Source: Escallonia rubra
Taxonomy: Eukaryota; Streptophyta; Magnoliopsida; Escalloniales; Escalloniaceae
Direction of reading: 5' to 3'
Length of the DNA stretch: 64,000 bases
NCBI GenBank assembly: GCA_033065855.1
Contig: JAVXUO010000642.1
Span: 161,412 to 225,411, forward strand
In this document: in pieces, positions 1 through 10,959 of the stretch
Position numbering within the stretch: position 1 is the stretch's first letter
Layout: the number at the start of each line of letters is the position of its first letter
Translations under genes and position numbers: made by a program
Notes under the pieces: generated by a model
Seen by the model: only the letters and a program-made list of their open reading frames with translations
What the model was told of the DNA's origin: nothing
Databases searched by the model: none

Positions 1-283
1 TCCCTTTTGCAGACCCTTCTTCCTTGAGCTAATTGACTAACATAGAAGCCATGTCCCTGTGAAAAGAATAGTGTACTGCAAGTGTTCCTCCAAAATAAGT
101 AAGACAATAACTTGGATAGATTTATTCCAAAGTACTACAAGAAAGCAGAACATACAGCCCTTGATCAACGATGCACACATAATTACCATTATTTGACTGT
201 AGTGCCAGATTTCAATAGTTCATACATAGACATACATGTCCAATTAACTTGGAGAGGAAATAGAAGAGAGGGAGGAAGCTAAC

Positions 284-477
284 CTATTCTTGACACCAAG
301 AAGAACACAATGGGCCGCACGTGCAGCAGAAGCTGGAGCTATGACTGCTACTGCAGCTGCCTATACAGCAATTGCCAAAGCTGATCCCACACCAACACCA
401 TGCTGGTACCTTTTTAGTGAAGTTTGAACTAAAGCAGCAGCATATTTTCCCAGGCCATCATTTATACTCTCATAAGC
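284..477 (-). pseudogene. ATG2: ATG2 exon fragment (autophagy-related protein 2, C-terminal region)
   Basis: On the minus strand this block has a plausible acceptor (TTTGACAG before base 477) and a donor-like GT after base 284. It translates as [20 protein letters not shown], then a run with [17 protein letters not shown], an in-frame TAG stop, and APASAARAAHCVLLGVKNR. I recognise this as the C-terminal region of plant ATG2, the lipid-transfer protein of autophagosome growth, where a Y-E-S-x-x-D-G-L-G-K block and a K-R-Y-x-x-G-x-G-x-G-S-A-L-A block occur. The premature stop and the absence of recognisable neighbouring ATG2 exons mean this is a fossil exon and not a working gene. The family assignment comes from memory of the motif; the stop and splice-like borders are seen directly. 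Confidence 0.62.
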
Positions 478-948
478 CTGTCAAATTAAAACCTTTAAAC
501 CTTGCTTGGAGCATTGTCCTTTCTCACCCATAATTTTGCTGATGACTGGTAATAATGGAGAAGCTAAGCTATATATCAGAAGTGTAAATCACCACTCTCA
601 AGCATTAACCTTTTACGGGGTCTTTTGGTTGGTTTTGATCTCAGAAGCTTTAGGAGTACCAAGTTCATTTGGTTGGTTATGTTCAAGTACCTACCATGTT
701 GGTCAAAAAATGAAAAAACAAATGCACATTTCGTTGAACACTATTGCAAAGTTAAAGAAAGCATTACCGAGAGTGTTGAAAAAACGAATTGGAGCTTTTT
801 CAATCTACAATGGAGATGGAGGAAAGGAGGACATTGTGTTTGTAATATATGAGGGAAAAAATGTCTTTTTTCGTCACACCGTTAACACCGTCAGAAAAAT
901 CGAGAGTCAGGGAACGGAGTGTAATAAAAAAAGATAGGCAGAGCTGTG
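478..948. other. Flanking sequence, nothing recognised
   Basis: There is no recognisable gene or repeat here. A 143-codon open frame across 506-937 has no family-like motif, ordinary AT-rich composition and an overlapping competing frame, so I do not call it a gene. The stretch ends at the 9-bp target duplication of MULE-1. Confidence 0.5.
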
Positions 949-957
949 TATAATTTA

Positions 958-1162
958 TGATAAATTTCACTAAACCCCCTGAGGTTTACACCCGAGTCTC
1001 ACAAGGACCCTAAGGTTTCAATTTTAACAACTAACATCCCAACTTTGCATTTTGGATCCAATTGGACCCAAAATCGATTTTTCGTTACAAGAGTTGTGGA
1101 TGGCCATCGCCCTTGAGGGGCATTTTGGGTAACCAACAAAAAGAAAGCATTTGGAGGGAAAA
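958..1162 (+). repeat. MULE-1 left TIR (outer part, before the TRIM)
   Basis: This is the inverted counterpart of about 6890-7034 and is closely related to both ends of the Pack-MULE at 14322-15777. Shared landmarks, in order, are CTAAACCCCCTGAGGTTTAC, CCCTAAGGTTTCAATTT, CCAACTTTGCATTTTGGATC and CGATTTTTCGTTACAAGAG. The TIR continues past the TRIM at 1662 into the CA/GT microsatellite at about 1698-1790, as it does in the Pack-MULE right end. Confidence 0.85.
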
Positions 1163-1661
1163 TGTAATATCCCACATCGGTTGTGGGAGAGTTTGTGATT
1201 GGCCATATAAGACCCTGCCTATGAACTCATAAGTACCTACTTGGCTAGCCCTTTTAAAGGAGGCAATGTCATATGGTGGGGCCGTGGATCGAGTCGTTAC
1301 AGATGGTATCAGAGCCAACTCTCGAAAGCTAGGGCGGGGCTGTCCAGTCGAGTTACCGATGGTTGGGGAAAACAAAGGCAAGCCCGGGTATATCCCACAT
1401 CAAGAGGATGGTTGGGGAAACAAATGGTGAGCTGGGTGTATCCCACATTGGCTAGAGAGGAAGATTCTAGGCTATGTGTGATCGAGCCTTAGCGAGGACG
1501 CTAAGGAATAAGGTGGAGAGATCGTAATAACCCACATCGGTTGTGGGAGAGTTTGCGATTGGCCATATAAGACCCTGCCTATGAACTCATAAGTACCTAC
1601 TTGGCTAGCCCTTTTGAGGGAGGCAATGCCCTGTGGTGGGGCCGTGGACCGGGTCGTTACA
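1163..1661 (+). mobile_element. TRIM (terminal-repeat retrotransposon in miniature), 499 bp
   Basis: Two 139-bp direct LTRs (1163-1301 and 1523-1661) read GTAATATCCCACATCGG and GTAATAACCCACATCGG at their starts and both end GTCGTTACA. Two bases after LTR1 is a primer-binding site, and before LTR2 is a purine tract AAGGTGGAGAG. A 5-bp target duplication GAAAA lies at 1158-1162 and 1662-1666. There is no coding sequence, and the total length fits the TRIM class. The host sequence on either side rejoins as TIR sequence also present, uninterrupted, at 15541-15580 (minus strand), which independently confirms the insertion borders. Confidence 0.93.
1304..1317 (+). promoter_or_regulatory. TRIM primer-binding site (tRNA-Met)
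   Basis: TGGTATCAGAGCCA starts two bases after the left LTR. It matches the usual plant primer site complementary to the 3' end of initiator tRNA-Met, so it would prime minus-strand cDNA synthesis by an enzyme supplied in trans. Confidence 0.9.
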
Positions 1662-1692
1662 GAAAATGTGGTTGTTCCTGCCACTCTCTCTT

Positions 1693-1697
<5 letters not shown>

Positions 1698-1731
<34 letters not shown>

Positions 1732-1790
1732 CAACTTTACTATTTGTGTGTGTGTGTGTGTGTGTCTCTCTCTCTCTCTCACACACACAC
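1698..1790. repeat. CA/GT/CT microsatellite inside the MULE-1 TIR
   Basis: (CA)n, then (GT)n, (CT)n and (CA)n runs. The same kind of microsatellite lies at the same place in the Pack-MULE right TIR (about 15495-15541), so it is an inherited part of the TIR and not a random expansion. The translated HTHTHT frames across it are artefacts. Confidence 0.85.
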
Positions 1791-1804
1791 ATACTACCCT
1801 TGTT

Positions 1805-2211
1805 AATTTGGAAAAGGAAGGGAACGTGTGTTTCTGTGGGAAAAATGCAAAGCTTCGGACCTTTTGGACAGACGCAAATCCAGGAATGAGGTTTCTTGGT
1901 TGTGAAAACTATTGGGTAAGGGGTAAATTTTCAGGTTGCATGTTTACTTCGTGTGTGGCATACAATTTTACAATTTGCATAGTAAGTTAAAGCTAGATAT
2001 GCAGGTGAATGGAGGTTATGGATACTTCATATGGCTTGATCCACCTTCCAATGAAAGGTTAAAGGCTATGATTAGAGGGTTACTCAGAAAAATCAAAAGG
2101 CATGCAATGATTTGGAAGCTCCTGTTGCTAATGACATGGCTGATGGCTGCAGATGTGTGGTTTAGAAACTTGGAGTTGGGGACAAGGGCAGAGGAACCAC
2201 ATTTGAAGTAA
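1805..2211 (+). pseudogene. GRF-type zinc-finger gene carried by MULE-1 (two exons)
   Basis: Exon 1 (about 1805-1915) encodes CFCGKNAKLRTFWTDANPG, then MRFLGCENYW: the C-x-C-G...N-P-G-x-R-F-x-G-C pattern of the GRF zinc finger, a nucleic-acid-binding fold. A donor GTAAGG follows at 1916. Exon 2 opens after ATATGCAG at 2005, in phase, with GYGYFIWLDPPSNERLKAMI, the usual plant continuation of GRF proteins. It ends with a hydrophobic stretch (WKLLLLMTWLMAADVW), possibly a tail anchor, and TAA at 2209-2211. Both exons are open and splice in frame. I could not fix a start codon upstream of exon 1, so I class it as probable pseudogene or 5'-incomplete. It is convergent with the transposase. Function is inferred from the domain only. 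Confidence 0.68.
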
Positions 2212-3294
2212 ATGATGTAGGGATGTGTTGGAGACAGGGGTAGAGGAACCACTTCCCAGTCTTGCTTGATTGTTAGTATATGTGATCAAAGCAGGGTATG
2301 TGTAAGTTGAAGTGGAAATGAAATGAAATTTTGCAAAATCTTTGTGCAGCATCTTCCCTGTACTTTTGTATCTATGCAAATGTAAACAAGCCAAAACACA
2401 ACCTGTACATTCTTATGTTAAGTTCCAATTAATGTAAAACAACAATACATTTGATCATACAAATACTAAACACAACAATTCATTCCATATTCCAACCATT
2501 AAAATAAAAACAACAAACACAACTTCAAAAATATTTACTTCATATTAATACCTGCCAAAGTGTTATCCAAAGCATTAAACATCAATCCACCAACATGTAC
2601 AAGGATAAACTTAATCTTCACTACAAAAGTACATAAAAAAAAACCTTGACTTCACAATCCCTTAACATTGTCCTAACATTACAAATGTCAACTACACAAC
2701 CCCCTATTAACACAAAATGAAAGATGATCAAAATTTTCTTCTTCAATTTCATGACTTGTCACGGGCTCTTGTCCTTGCACTTACACCACTTGCACTTTGT
2801 CTTGCGTTGATCCCTGCTCTAAGTGATGAGGCAGCGACCACAATCCTTCCATTGATCATGTATGATGCATGCCTAACTTTAACATTTCCAATGTTTACCA
2901 TAGCAGGTGGTGGCTATGGTGCAGCCCTAAACATCCCATATATAGATCCACTATAGTTGTCTGATCTCATAGGTAATGGTTGGCTTGAACTCATCCTCTT
3001 CTCACACAAAAACTAAACACAATTAGATATGGTAAATTACAAAAAAACCACACAGCTAAATAATTAAAAAATTAGTACTTACATGACTCAAATTCTAATT
3101 TGAAGTCCTTGCCAAGTTAGGTTGACTTGAATGCTGCAGGTTGACATTTGGTGTAACAGGTTGCATGTTTACTTGGTGTGTGGCATGCTGCAGTTTAAAA
3201 TAAGATGGGACCACTAACTTTTCTAAAAAGTAGGACAAATAATTGGACCACTAGTTAAAAAATATGTATGTCATTTACCTTTGGTCTAGCTGTC
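2212..3294. other. MULE-1 interior between the two genes
   Basis: AT-rich spacer downstream of the GRF gene and of the transposase. Short minus-strand stretches may be the decayed low-complexity C-terminal tail of the transposase. A plus-strand 79-codon frame (2717-2956) has no recognisable motif and I do not call it a gene. Confidence 0.45.
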
Positions 3295-6016
3295 TCATTT
3301 TGCTGTGCATCCCCTCTTTCTACCCCTTTTTCCTGCCCTTCTTATCTGCAACATTATTAAAGCACCAGAGAGTACACATAGGGACAATAACCCACTAAAA
3401 ATATACAGAGATAAGAAACTTACATGTAGCTTCACTTTGCCCTGGCTTGCCCCTAGGTTGCCCTGCCTTGTCCCTGCATTTTCCTGCCTTGCTCTTTCAT
3501 TTCTCTGCCTTGCACCTTCACTTCCTTGCCTTGGCTCCTGAGTTGCTCCCACTATATTCCCACTACTTATCCCTCTATCATTTAGAATTGAACCTTGACT
3601 GCCCTGCCCTTCTGCCTTCTTTCTCTTAGCACATGTTCTTTTATTATGCCCAAGGTTTCCACACAATGAACATTTCACAGAGTCAGGCTTGGAATGCAGT
3701 TGGAAAGGGTTTTTAGCCTATTTCCTAGGCTCATGTACACCTCTTCTTCTTGCTAGTTTAGGTCTTCTAGGTTGCACTCTATGGTGGGGAGGAAGAATCT
3801 TAGGTAAGCCACTATTATTCCACATTTCTTGACCATTCAAAGCATGAATTACATGTCCATAAGCTTTCATGTAGATCTCTTTTTTGAAAGCCTCATGGAC
3901 ATAGTTGTCAGGGTCTGTGCCTGCCTGAAACATTGCTGCTACAGCATGTGAACCTGGTATCCCAGTCAAATCCCATCTCCTACATGAGTAACTATGATGC
4001 TCTAAATGAACTATATACTGAGACCCATTTGTCCCTCTGATTTCATATTCCCCATCCCCAGACCCTAGTGCATAGAAATAACCAACAACCACCTTAGCCT
4101 TTTCAATCTTGCTTTCAACCCTAGGCACATACTGAGACAAGCTTCCAAATCCTTTTAAGGCTTTCTATCTTTTCTTCCTTAGCCTAGTCATTAGATACAC
4201 TCTGATCCACTCCAACATACTTAGGATATGCAGACATCTTGCTTGGACAATCTTACTGTTAAAACTTTCATTCAAGTTATTTGTCACTTGGTCACATTTG
4301 GTGTAAGTCTGAAAATGAGACCTACTCCATTGATGTGGTGGCTTATCACTCAACCATTTAAAAGGATCAGAGTTTATGGTGTTCATCTATGACATATGGT
4401 TCTTAAATCTTTGAACATAACTTACTTTTAAGCAATCTCATCGACAATCTTGAAGAGCCTTGCCCCTAAACTCTTATTTGAAAATTCTGGAGAAGGTGCA
4501 TTTCACAGGCCCTGTGTTCAGAAGTTGGGACTACATCTTCAAGAGCATTTACTAGCCTTTTCTGCTTGTCAGCATCCATGTCCATCCACTGAAATTAACA
4601 ATGCCCAAGTCTTGCACAACCAGCTCTGTAAACCATTTACATGATGCTGTGTTTTATATTTCTACCACAGCATATGCAAATGGATACAATCCATTATCTC
4701 CATCAACCCCAACTGTAGTCAAACAACTGCCCTGGATATGGTCCCTTGCCATCAAGACCAATGAATGGCCTACAACCTTCTAACAGTCCCTTTTTAAGAC
4801 CACCAAAGCATACGTAGAACCTCTGAAAAAACCCTATCAGGCAAATCTTCATTTGTTTTAACCACGATTGTGCTCCCTGGATTGCTTCTCCTCAACTCCT
4901 CACAATAATCCTCTAATTTGCCCATATTGCTCAGCAACAGAACCAATAATCATCTTCTTGTCCTTAACCCTAGCTCTGTAGCATTTTGCCATGCTCAGTT
5001 TCACACCAAAATCTCTTTTAACTCTCCCCCTCTTTAATGTAAAGACCATTTTGGATTAGACCTAAAGTCATCAATGTATCTCTGAGCTAACCAAGTTGAA
5101 TTAATAATCCAATTTTTATCCTTTTTGCCACATGTGTGCTCAGGACCTAGTATCTTAATCTGAACAGTGTGTTCACTATGCATGTAAGAACCATATATCA
5201 TCCACTCACAACCCTCAACTACACATTTTGCATTGATTTTATACCTCTCATTCTTTATCATCTTCAAAACTTTCCCCCCATTTAGCTGCATGACTGTAAA
5301 TAACATCTCTCAACTCCTTGATGCTAGAAAACAACATCCCTACCACAAAAGACGGTTGCTCATAATCTGTTCTTTTATTACATTTAGGATACATAGCTGC
5401 ACTCTCAACCTCATCGTCACTAACTACAAAATTGAACTTAATGTCCTCTGTCTCTGCATATTCAGTTGAAGTACACTACTCCTCCACCATTTTCCCAACA
5501 TCTTTGTCAACACCAGCCCATTAACTATCATCATCTATGTTCTTGTCAAACATAACATCATCTTCATCACTAGTTGAATCACCTTCATAGTCAGGATCAG
5601 ACACAATCTCATTTTTTTTCACTAACATCACCACCCACATCCCTAACACCACCTTCACCAATATTTACTTCCTCAAGACCAATGTCAACATTATCCTCTT
5701 CACTTTGTTCCTCATCAGTGGCTTCCTTATCCTCACTTGTATCATCACTATTCTGTAGACTAGCATAATGTAAACTTAGCACCTCCACAGAGTCAGATTC
5801 CAAGTCATTGCAAACTCATTTGTTAATATGCTTGACACCATTTGGATGGGTAGTATAAATGTCAACAACTCTACTTCTAGGCAAAGACTCGACCATGTAG
5901 AGAATGCAGTCATCAACTGTTATGTGTATATATGCCTCTCCTAAGGGCTCCTTGAAATAATACCCTAGAAACCCTTCATACCCTAATGCCTGACCCATGT
6001 CATCAAACCATAACAA
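3295..6016 (-). pseudogene. mudrA-like transposase of MULE-1 (decayed)
   Basis: Read on the minus strand, family domains appear in the expected order but in shifting frames. The N-terminal part lies at 5816-6016; an acidic linker at 5609-5803 (DDTSEDKEATDEEQSEEDN); the MuDR DNA-binding region at 5034-5306 (CVVEGCEWMIYGS, HTCGKKDKNW, STWLAQRYIDDF). The catalytic core lies at about 4450-4790, with RPFIGLDG carrying the first catalytic Asp and GVDGDNGLYPFAYAVVE, then DKQKRLVNALEDVVP. The SWIM zinc finger lies at 3718-4140 (CRRWDLTGIPGSHAVAA) and a C-terminal CCHC knuckle at 3637-3678 (CSLCGNLGHNKRTC). Stops and frameshifts break the core, so no functional enzyme is expected. Its start faces the right TIR. 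Confidence 0.88.
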
Positions 6017-6889
6017 ATAGATTCTATCACTTGGGACATAGTAAAAAAAATGATACTTTCCCCTACATAACTAGTGGTTTGCTGAGTTTTAATTCACCAC
6101 CATGATGTACTATGAGGGTAAACAATGAAGACCTTGGACCTGGGCATAAAAGAAAAACAATTGGCAACATTTATTGTCTGCCTAACAGGGGACAATAAAC
6201 TGTAAAATTGACCTACCAAAGAAACACAACAAACATCACATATTTGACCACCACATGTATCAGACTATCAAACTATTTTAGAACTAATACCATGATCATA
6301 TCTTGACAAAGACCCATTCGCAAATCACTGAAAAAGTTGTACTACATAAAGCATTCTTTTTTTTAATTCACCACTGATAATAACAAGAACATATTCTAAA
6401 TAGCAGTCACAAGAAATAAACAAGAAAAAATATGTACAATTTGTTTTACCATTCTGTCACATTTGCACATATGTCATCACAAAAAAATATTTACATAACA
6501 GAAAAATTGCATATTGCCTATTTCATCAACGAATCACAATGAAAAACCTAACATGTTACTCGATTGCATACTTAAAAATCCTAACATTGATCATACAAGA
6601 GCATCAAACATACCGTAAACCGGTCGATTATCCTCTGGTCCCCTCATATATTATAGTACATCATCCATTGAAGATCCAACGAGAATCGTCTTGATCGTCC
6701 TCTGGTCCCCTTGTTTTAAAACCCTAAACTCGATTTTGTGCCCTAGGTTGTGATGGTAGTGTGACTGTTTTGATAGTTCAAATTCTCTCCAACAGTTGTC
6801 TCCTTAAGGTTTAAGGGCTAAACAACTACCTTAGGATTTGACAGATTTGCCCTTAAAAAATATCATGTAAGGTGCACATATGGACGACC

Positions 6890-7034
6890 ATCCACATCTC
6901 TTGTAACGGAAAATTAATTTTGGGTCCAATGGGATCCAAAATGCAAAGTTGGGGTGTTAGTTGTTGAGATTAAAACCTTAGGGTCCTTTGTGAGACTCAG
7001 GTGTAAACCTCAGGGGGTTTAGTGCAATTTACCC
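6890..7034 (-). repeat. MULE-1 right TIR
   Basis: It is inverted relative to 958-1100. It carries TCTTGTAACGGAAAATTAAT, GGGTCCAATGGGATCCAAAA and CCTCAGGGGGTTTAGTGCAA, and ends at ATTTACCC next to the TATAATTTA target duplication. This TIR lies upstream of the transposase and would be expected to hold its promoter, as in MuDR. Confidence 0.85.
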
Positions 7035-7043
7035 TATAATTTA

Positions 7044-9926
7044 AGGCAAACCTCAGGAGTACCGTTTGTAATTTACCTTAAAAAATACATAATTTTTAGG
7101 CTTACAAGTCACCTAAATCAAATATTGTATGAGTATGTTAGAGTTGTTTAAAGTTTTAGGTATATATTGGATGCGGGAAGTTCGGATTTTTAGTCTAGTC
7201 ACTTTTCTCCTGGGAGTTTTTCTCTCTCTAACTATCTGTCTTTCTTTAAACAGCTTGAGGTTGTTTATAAGGAGGACTGGTGAGAAGAAGAATTACAAAA
7301 GGTGAGCAATTGGCCATTCTTATCGCCTCGATAAGACTGAAAAAGACAAAATTACCCTTACGGGCCGGTACTTTTAAATCTTAATGGAGAACTAGCCGAT
7401 CTAGACGAAAATCGACTGGTACTCTTTCCCTTCTTAACTTACTTTAAGCCCAATTTTGGAAGGAAAAAACCACCTTTTACTTAAACCCACGTAATAATGA
7501 TGAAATCGGGGTAAACACCCAAATTAAACCAATCCAACTACCAGACTCTCTACACCATCTTGACTCTGACCTTGGTTAAGCCCAAACTAAATGGACTGGC
7601 CCTACTAAACTGGACTAAAGTAATTAATAAATCCTAGAGTACTAAAATAACGTCTACAAGAATAATTAAAGCCTAAAATATAAAAACATAAAATAAGGCC
7701 CAAAAATGGAGTCTTCATAAAAGCCACTTGGTGAGAAAACTCGCTACGAGCCAGTGTCACCGAAAAAAACACTTTTTTTTTACCTTGGGAAAAGAATCAG
7801 ACTAACATAGTTCAAGTAACTAGAGAACAATTACTTAACTGTTGCAGTGGCAAATCACCTCAAAAAAAAAAAAAAAATTCTCTTGAAGGATTTAGATTCG
7901 GGGTTGCCATCTTATTTGAATAGAGGAAATGAAAAATAAAAAAAAAAATCCTAGAAATGACTCAAAGGTGTCCAAAAGTACGACTGACCTATCGAAACCA
8001 AGAGAGGGGTTCGGGAACTAAGGGTGTGTTTGAAACTCATTTCAGTTTTCAATTTTTGTTTTACAAAAAAATTAAAATCAAAATCTCTTTGAGTTTTATT
8101 TTTTACAAACTGATGAGTTGTTTGATAGCAATTTTTGTATAATTGGTTTTCACTTTCTTTTTTCTATTTTTTTCTCTCTTCTCTTTTTCATTTTTCCTCT
8201 CTTCTTTTTTCTTTCATTTTCCAATATTTGAGAGCTTGGTGATTGTTAGTGTTTATAGTTTGATGTTTGGGGGTGTTGGTTAGTTTTTGTGGTGGTGGCG
8301 GCGATCAATGAGTATGGTGGTTAGCAATGTTGGTAGTTTGGTGTTCTTGAGTGATAGGTGTTGGTGAAGAAGAGACATGAAATACTTCTAACAAAAGTTG
8401 AAAGGTGGAGCTCAAGAAAAAAACAAAAAATTGAAAACTCCAAAATGGAGTTTTCAAAAAACAGCCTCATTCTGAAAATTGGTTTAAAAACTGAAGAAAA
8501 ATAAATAAAATTGTCTATCAAACGCCGATATTTTTTTTCAGTTTTCAAAATTGAACAAAAAAACTGAAAACAAAAACTATCTCAAACGCTACATAAGTTA
8601 CATAGGGTGACGTTATTAGGCACTCGCCGCGCCCTTTCAGTCTCTACTTCATTTTTGTTGAATTTTGACCTTAAGACATGCATGCAAAAATATGATAAAA
8701 CTAATCCTAAGTTTATTTTTAGGTTTTTGAATTGAACTCGACATCAGGGGTCGAATTGCCTACGTATCCAGTCAGACTAACTGAAATAAAAGCCGTCATA
8801 GTTCAACTCTGGCCCTACGAGAATAATCTATATTTCGAGACTTGGACTTAGACTCAGAAATGTAAAAGACTTTTTTTGATTTTGTGATAGAAACGTGACT
8901 ACGAAAAATGAGAGACGCTCTAGACCATTATTATCTAAACTAATCTAGAAAACTATAAATGTACCTCGAGAAGCGCTTGCTTAGAAGCCTTTGGAACTTT
9001 TTATGATAAATCCTTGATGCATGTGACTTATGTATATAGAGAAATGAAATATGAAGTGCTGAATTTTCCTTAGAGATGATCTACTACTTCTAAGAGAAAT
9101 GGTATAAAAACTCTAGAGATAAAAAGCTTGTCCTAGAAAATGTAGGCCAAAGACCCTATTTATAATGGCCGGGGATGCCAAAAATGATAAAGATGACCAT
9201 ATCAATCTATGATTTGATGATAAGACTGGAAATTTGATAAAATTCGCAAATTGAAAAAAGTCAACTAAACCGGCCGGTTCATCCCATATCTTAGAAATAT
9301 ACTTTTTTCGAATTTGAAGACATTATCTGACCCTAATTTGGTAATTATCTCTGACTTGTTAGATGGGATGTACCATATTCAAAAATTATCTCCATATCTC
9401 ATATAAATTAAGGGTTAATCACATGTATCAAGGATAAATCACATGATATTTTCAAGTCGCCTAATCAATCACAATCTCTTGATCTTAACTTGGGTTAAAC
9501 CTAACTAACTAGGCTAGTTATCCAATGGATCGGGCCTAACTAATTTGCGCTAAACTGACTGGACTGGACTGATAGACAGACTATTGGACTGGACTGACTA
9601 AGCTGAATTAAGTAAATAAGGTCTATAACTTATTGTTAGGTTTACACCCAACATTATATAATAAAATTTATTTATTAATAAAGCCCGACATAAATTGATA
9701 TAAAGATAAAATAAAACTACAAAATGGGGTGTCTACAGAGCCCCTCAGTGAGGGAGCTCGTGTGCGAGTGAACATCATCGTAAAAGGGACGACATATTTT
9801 ATTAGTAGAAACACATAAAAGACCACAAGACACGAAACAAACTCAAAGACTTACACAGATATCAGGCGGAACCTTTATAAGGCTTCCTATGTATCCCTGA
9901 AAAGGAATCATACCAATGCAGTTCAG
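7044..9926. repeat. Non-coding remains of a large LTR-type repeat
   Basis: No coding frames are convincing. Two stretches (about 7560-7770 and 9500-9780) share a pattern of GGACTGG-rich text, an AAATAAAA run and an ending like ATGGGGTGTCTACAGAGCCCC, suggesting a repeated terminal module. Around the MITE, TTCGGGAAC and GTTACATAGGGTGACGTTATTAGGCACTCG join into a sequence resembling 5' leaders of plant Ty3/gypsy elements, possibly Ogre-like. That class assignment is an impression from memory and weak. Confidence 0.4.
8022..8593. mobile_element. Tourist-like MITE (PIF/Harbinger type), about 570 bp
   Basis: The left end GGGTGTGTTTGAAACTCATT and the reversed right end TGTAGCGTTTGAGATAGTTT form imperfect inverted repeats, both running into CAGTTTTC-type text. 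The three bases TAA occur directly on both sides (8019-8021 and 8594-8596), the usual TWA target of Harbinger-type elements. The interior is T- and A-rich and non-coding. Confidence 0.65.
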
Positions 9927-9939
9927 ATGGCAGAGATAT

Positions 9940-10680
9940 CACTCGAAGCCGGAGTAACAACAATCATTCATCAAGCAATACCAAAAAGAGAGAGTGAAGC
10001 CGAATCTTATTTGGAGCTAGAGCCAACAGTAACAACGCTTAGTTGCCAGATGAAGGTCGTATCCTTAGAAGCCGGAGCCAACAGTAACATCAATTGGTCG
10101 TCTAAGAATACTGAGACATGAGATGGAACTGGAACTAGGACCGAAAAACTCACCATCTTAGGAGTCGGAGCCAATAGTAACAACAATTGGTCGCTTAAGG
10201 ATACTGAGAAATCATGCCTAGAGCCAAAGCCAACAATTATAATGATTGGTCGCTTAAACATGAAGATGCATCCAAAAGCCAGAGCCGAGAGTAATAATGA
10301 TTGGTCGTCTAGATGTACTGAAAGCTTATAATTAAGAGTTGGAGCCAACAATAACGACGATTAGTCACTTAGCCATAAGGATATACCTCAAGAAGCTGGA
10401 GTCAATGATAATAACAATTGGTCATCTAGTCATAACGAAGGCTTATGACTAAGAGCCGGAGCCAACAGTAACGACGGTTGATCGTCTAGGCATAAAGGCA
10501 CATCCTTAGAAGCTGTAGCCAATAGTAACAACAATTGGTCGTCTAAGGATACTAAAAGGTAATGTCTAAGAGCCAAAGCCAATGGTGACTACAATTTGTA
10601 GCTTAGACAGGCGGACATATACCTAGATGCCGGAGCCAACAGTAATGACATTTGGTTGTCTAGGAATATGGAAAAAACTG
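9940..10680 (+). repeat. Tandem array, ~58-bp unit (GGAGCCAACAGTAAC family)
   Basis: About a dozen diverged units each contain GCCGGAGCCAACAGTAACAA followed by CAATTGGTCGTCTA. The GGTCG core recurs near 10095, 10182, 10244, 10300, 10361, 10420, 10478, 10537, 10592 and 10653, giving spacings of roughly 55-62 bp with one longer step. The same unit occurs at 50266-50446 and 61230-61380. It lies inside the LTR-type remnant. Function is unknown. Confidence 0.85.
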
Positions 10681-10959
10681 AGATTGGATAGAGCAAGGTA
10701 CACGATATCAGCCTGTCGACCTGAACTGAGGGTTTGTCCCACCTAAAGAGAGAATGACCAGTGAAGGTCTGAGATGATAAGTTGACTCTTCTACTAGAGT
10801 CACAAAGGATAAGATGCATGACTCAAAAGTCAGCAAGAATCATATATTATTTTCTTTTTATTATTTTTTAATTTTTTATTATATGATTTTTTTTCAATTT
10901 TCTTCTTGAAGACAGGAGACATAATTCGATATTCTAGGCTTATACGAGACAAAGACATT
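10681..10959. other. Spacer between two tandem arrays
   Basis: Non-coding. GCAAGGTACACGATATCAGC here resembles GGAAGGTACGTGATATCTAC at about 61984-62003, showing that the remnants at 7-12 kb and 61-62 kb come from one repeat family. A poly-A/T-rich patch lies at 10850-10900. Confidence 0.5.

Larger units (their letters stand above)
958..7034 (-). mobile_element. MULE-1: complete Mutator-like DNA transposon
   Basis: The two ends are inverted copies of one sequence. The left end reads TAAATTTCACTAAACCCCCT and the right end, reverse-complemented, reads GGGTAAATTGCACTAAACCC; similarity continues inward for more than 100 bp. The element is flanked by a perfect 9-bp direct repeat TATAATTTA at 949-957 and 7035-7043, the target-duplication length of Mutator elements. 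Inside are a minus-strand mudrA-like transposase (3295-6016) starting near the right TIR and a plus-strand GRF zinc-finger gene (1805-2211) starting near the left TIR. The transposase frame is broken many times, so the copy is not autonomous. A TRIM retrotransposon is nested in the left TIR. Confidence 0.9.

Noticed and set aside
506-937. 143-codon frame at the left edge as a host gene
   Set aside because: No family motif, competing frame in the same strand, and composition like the AT-rich flank.
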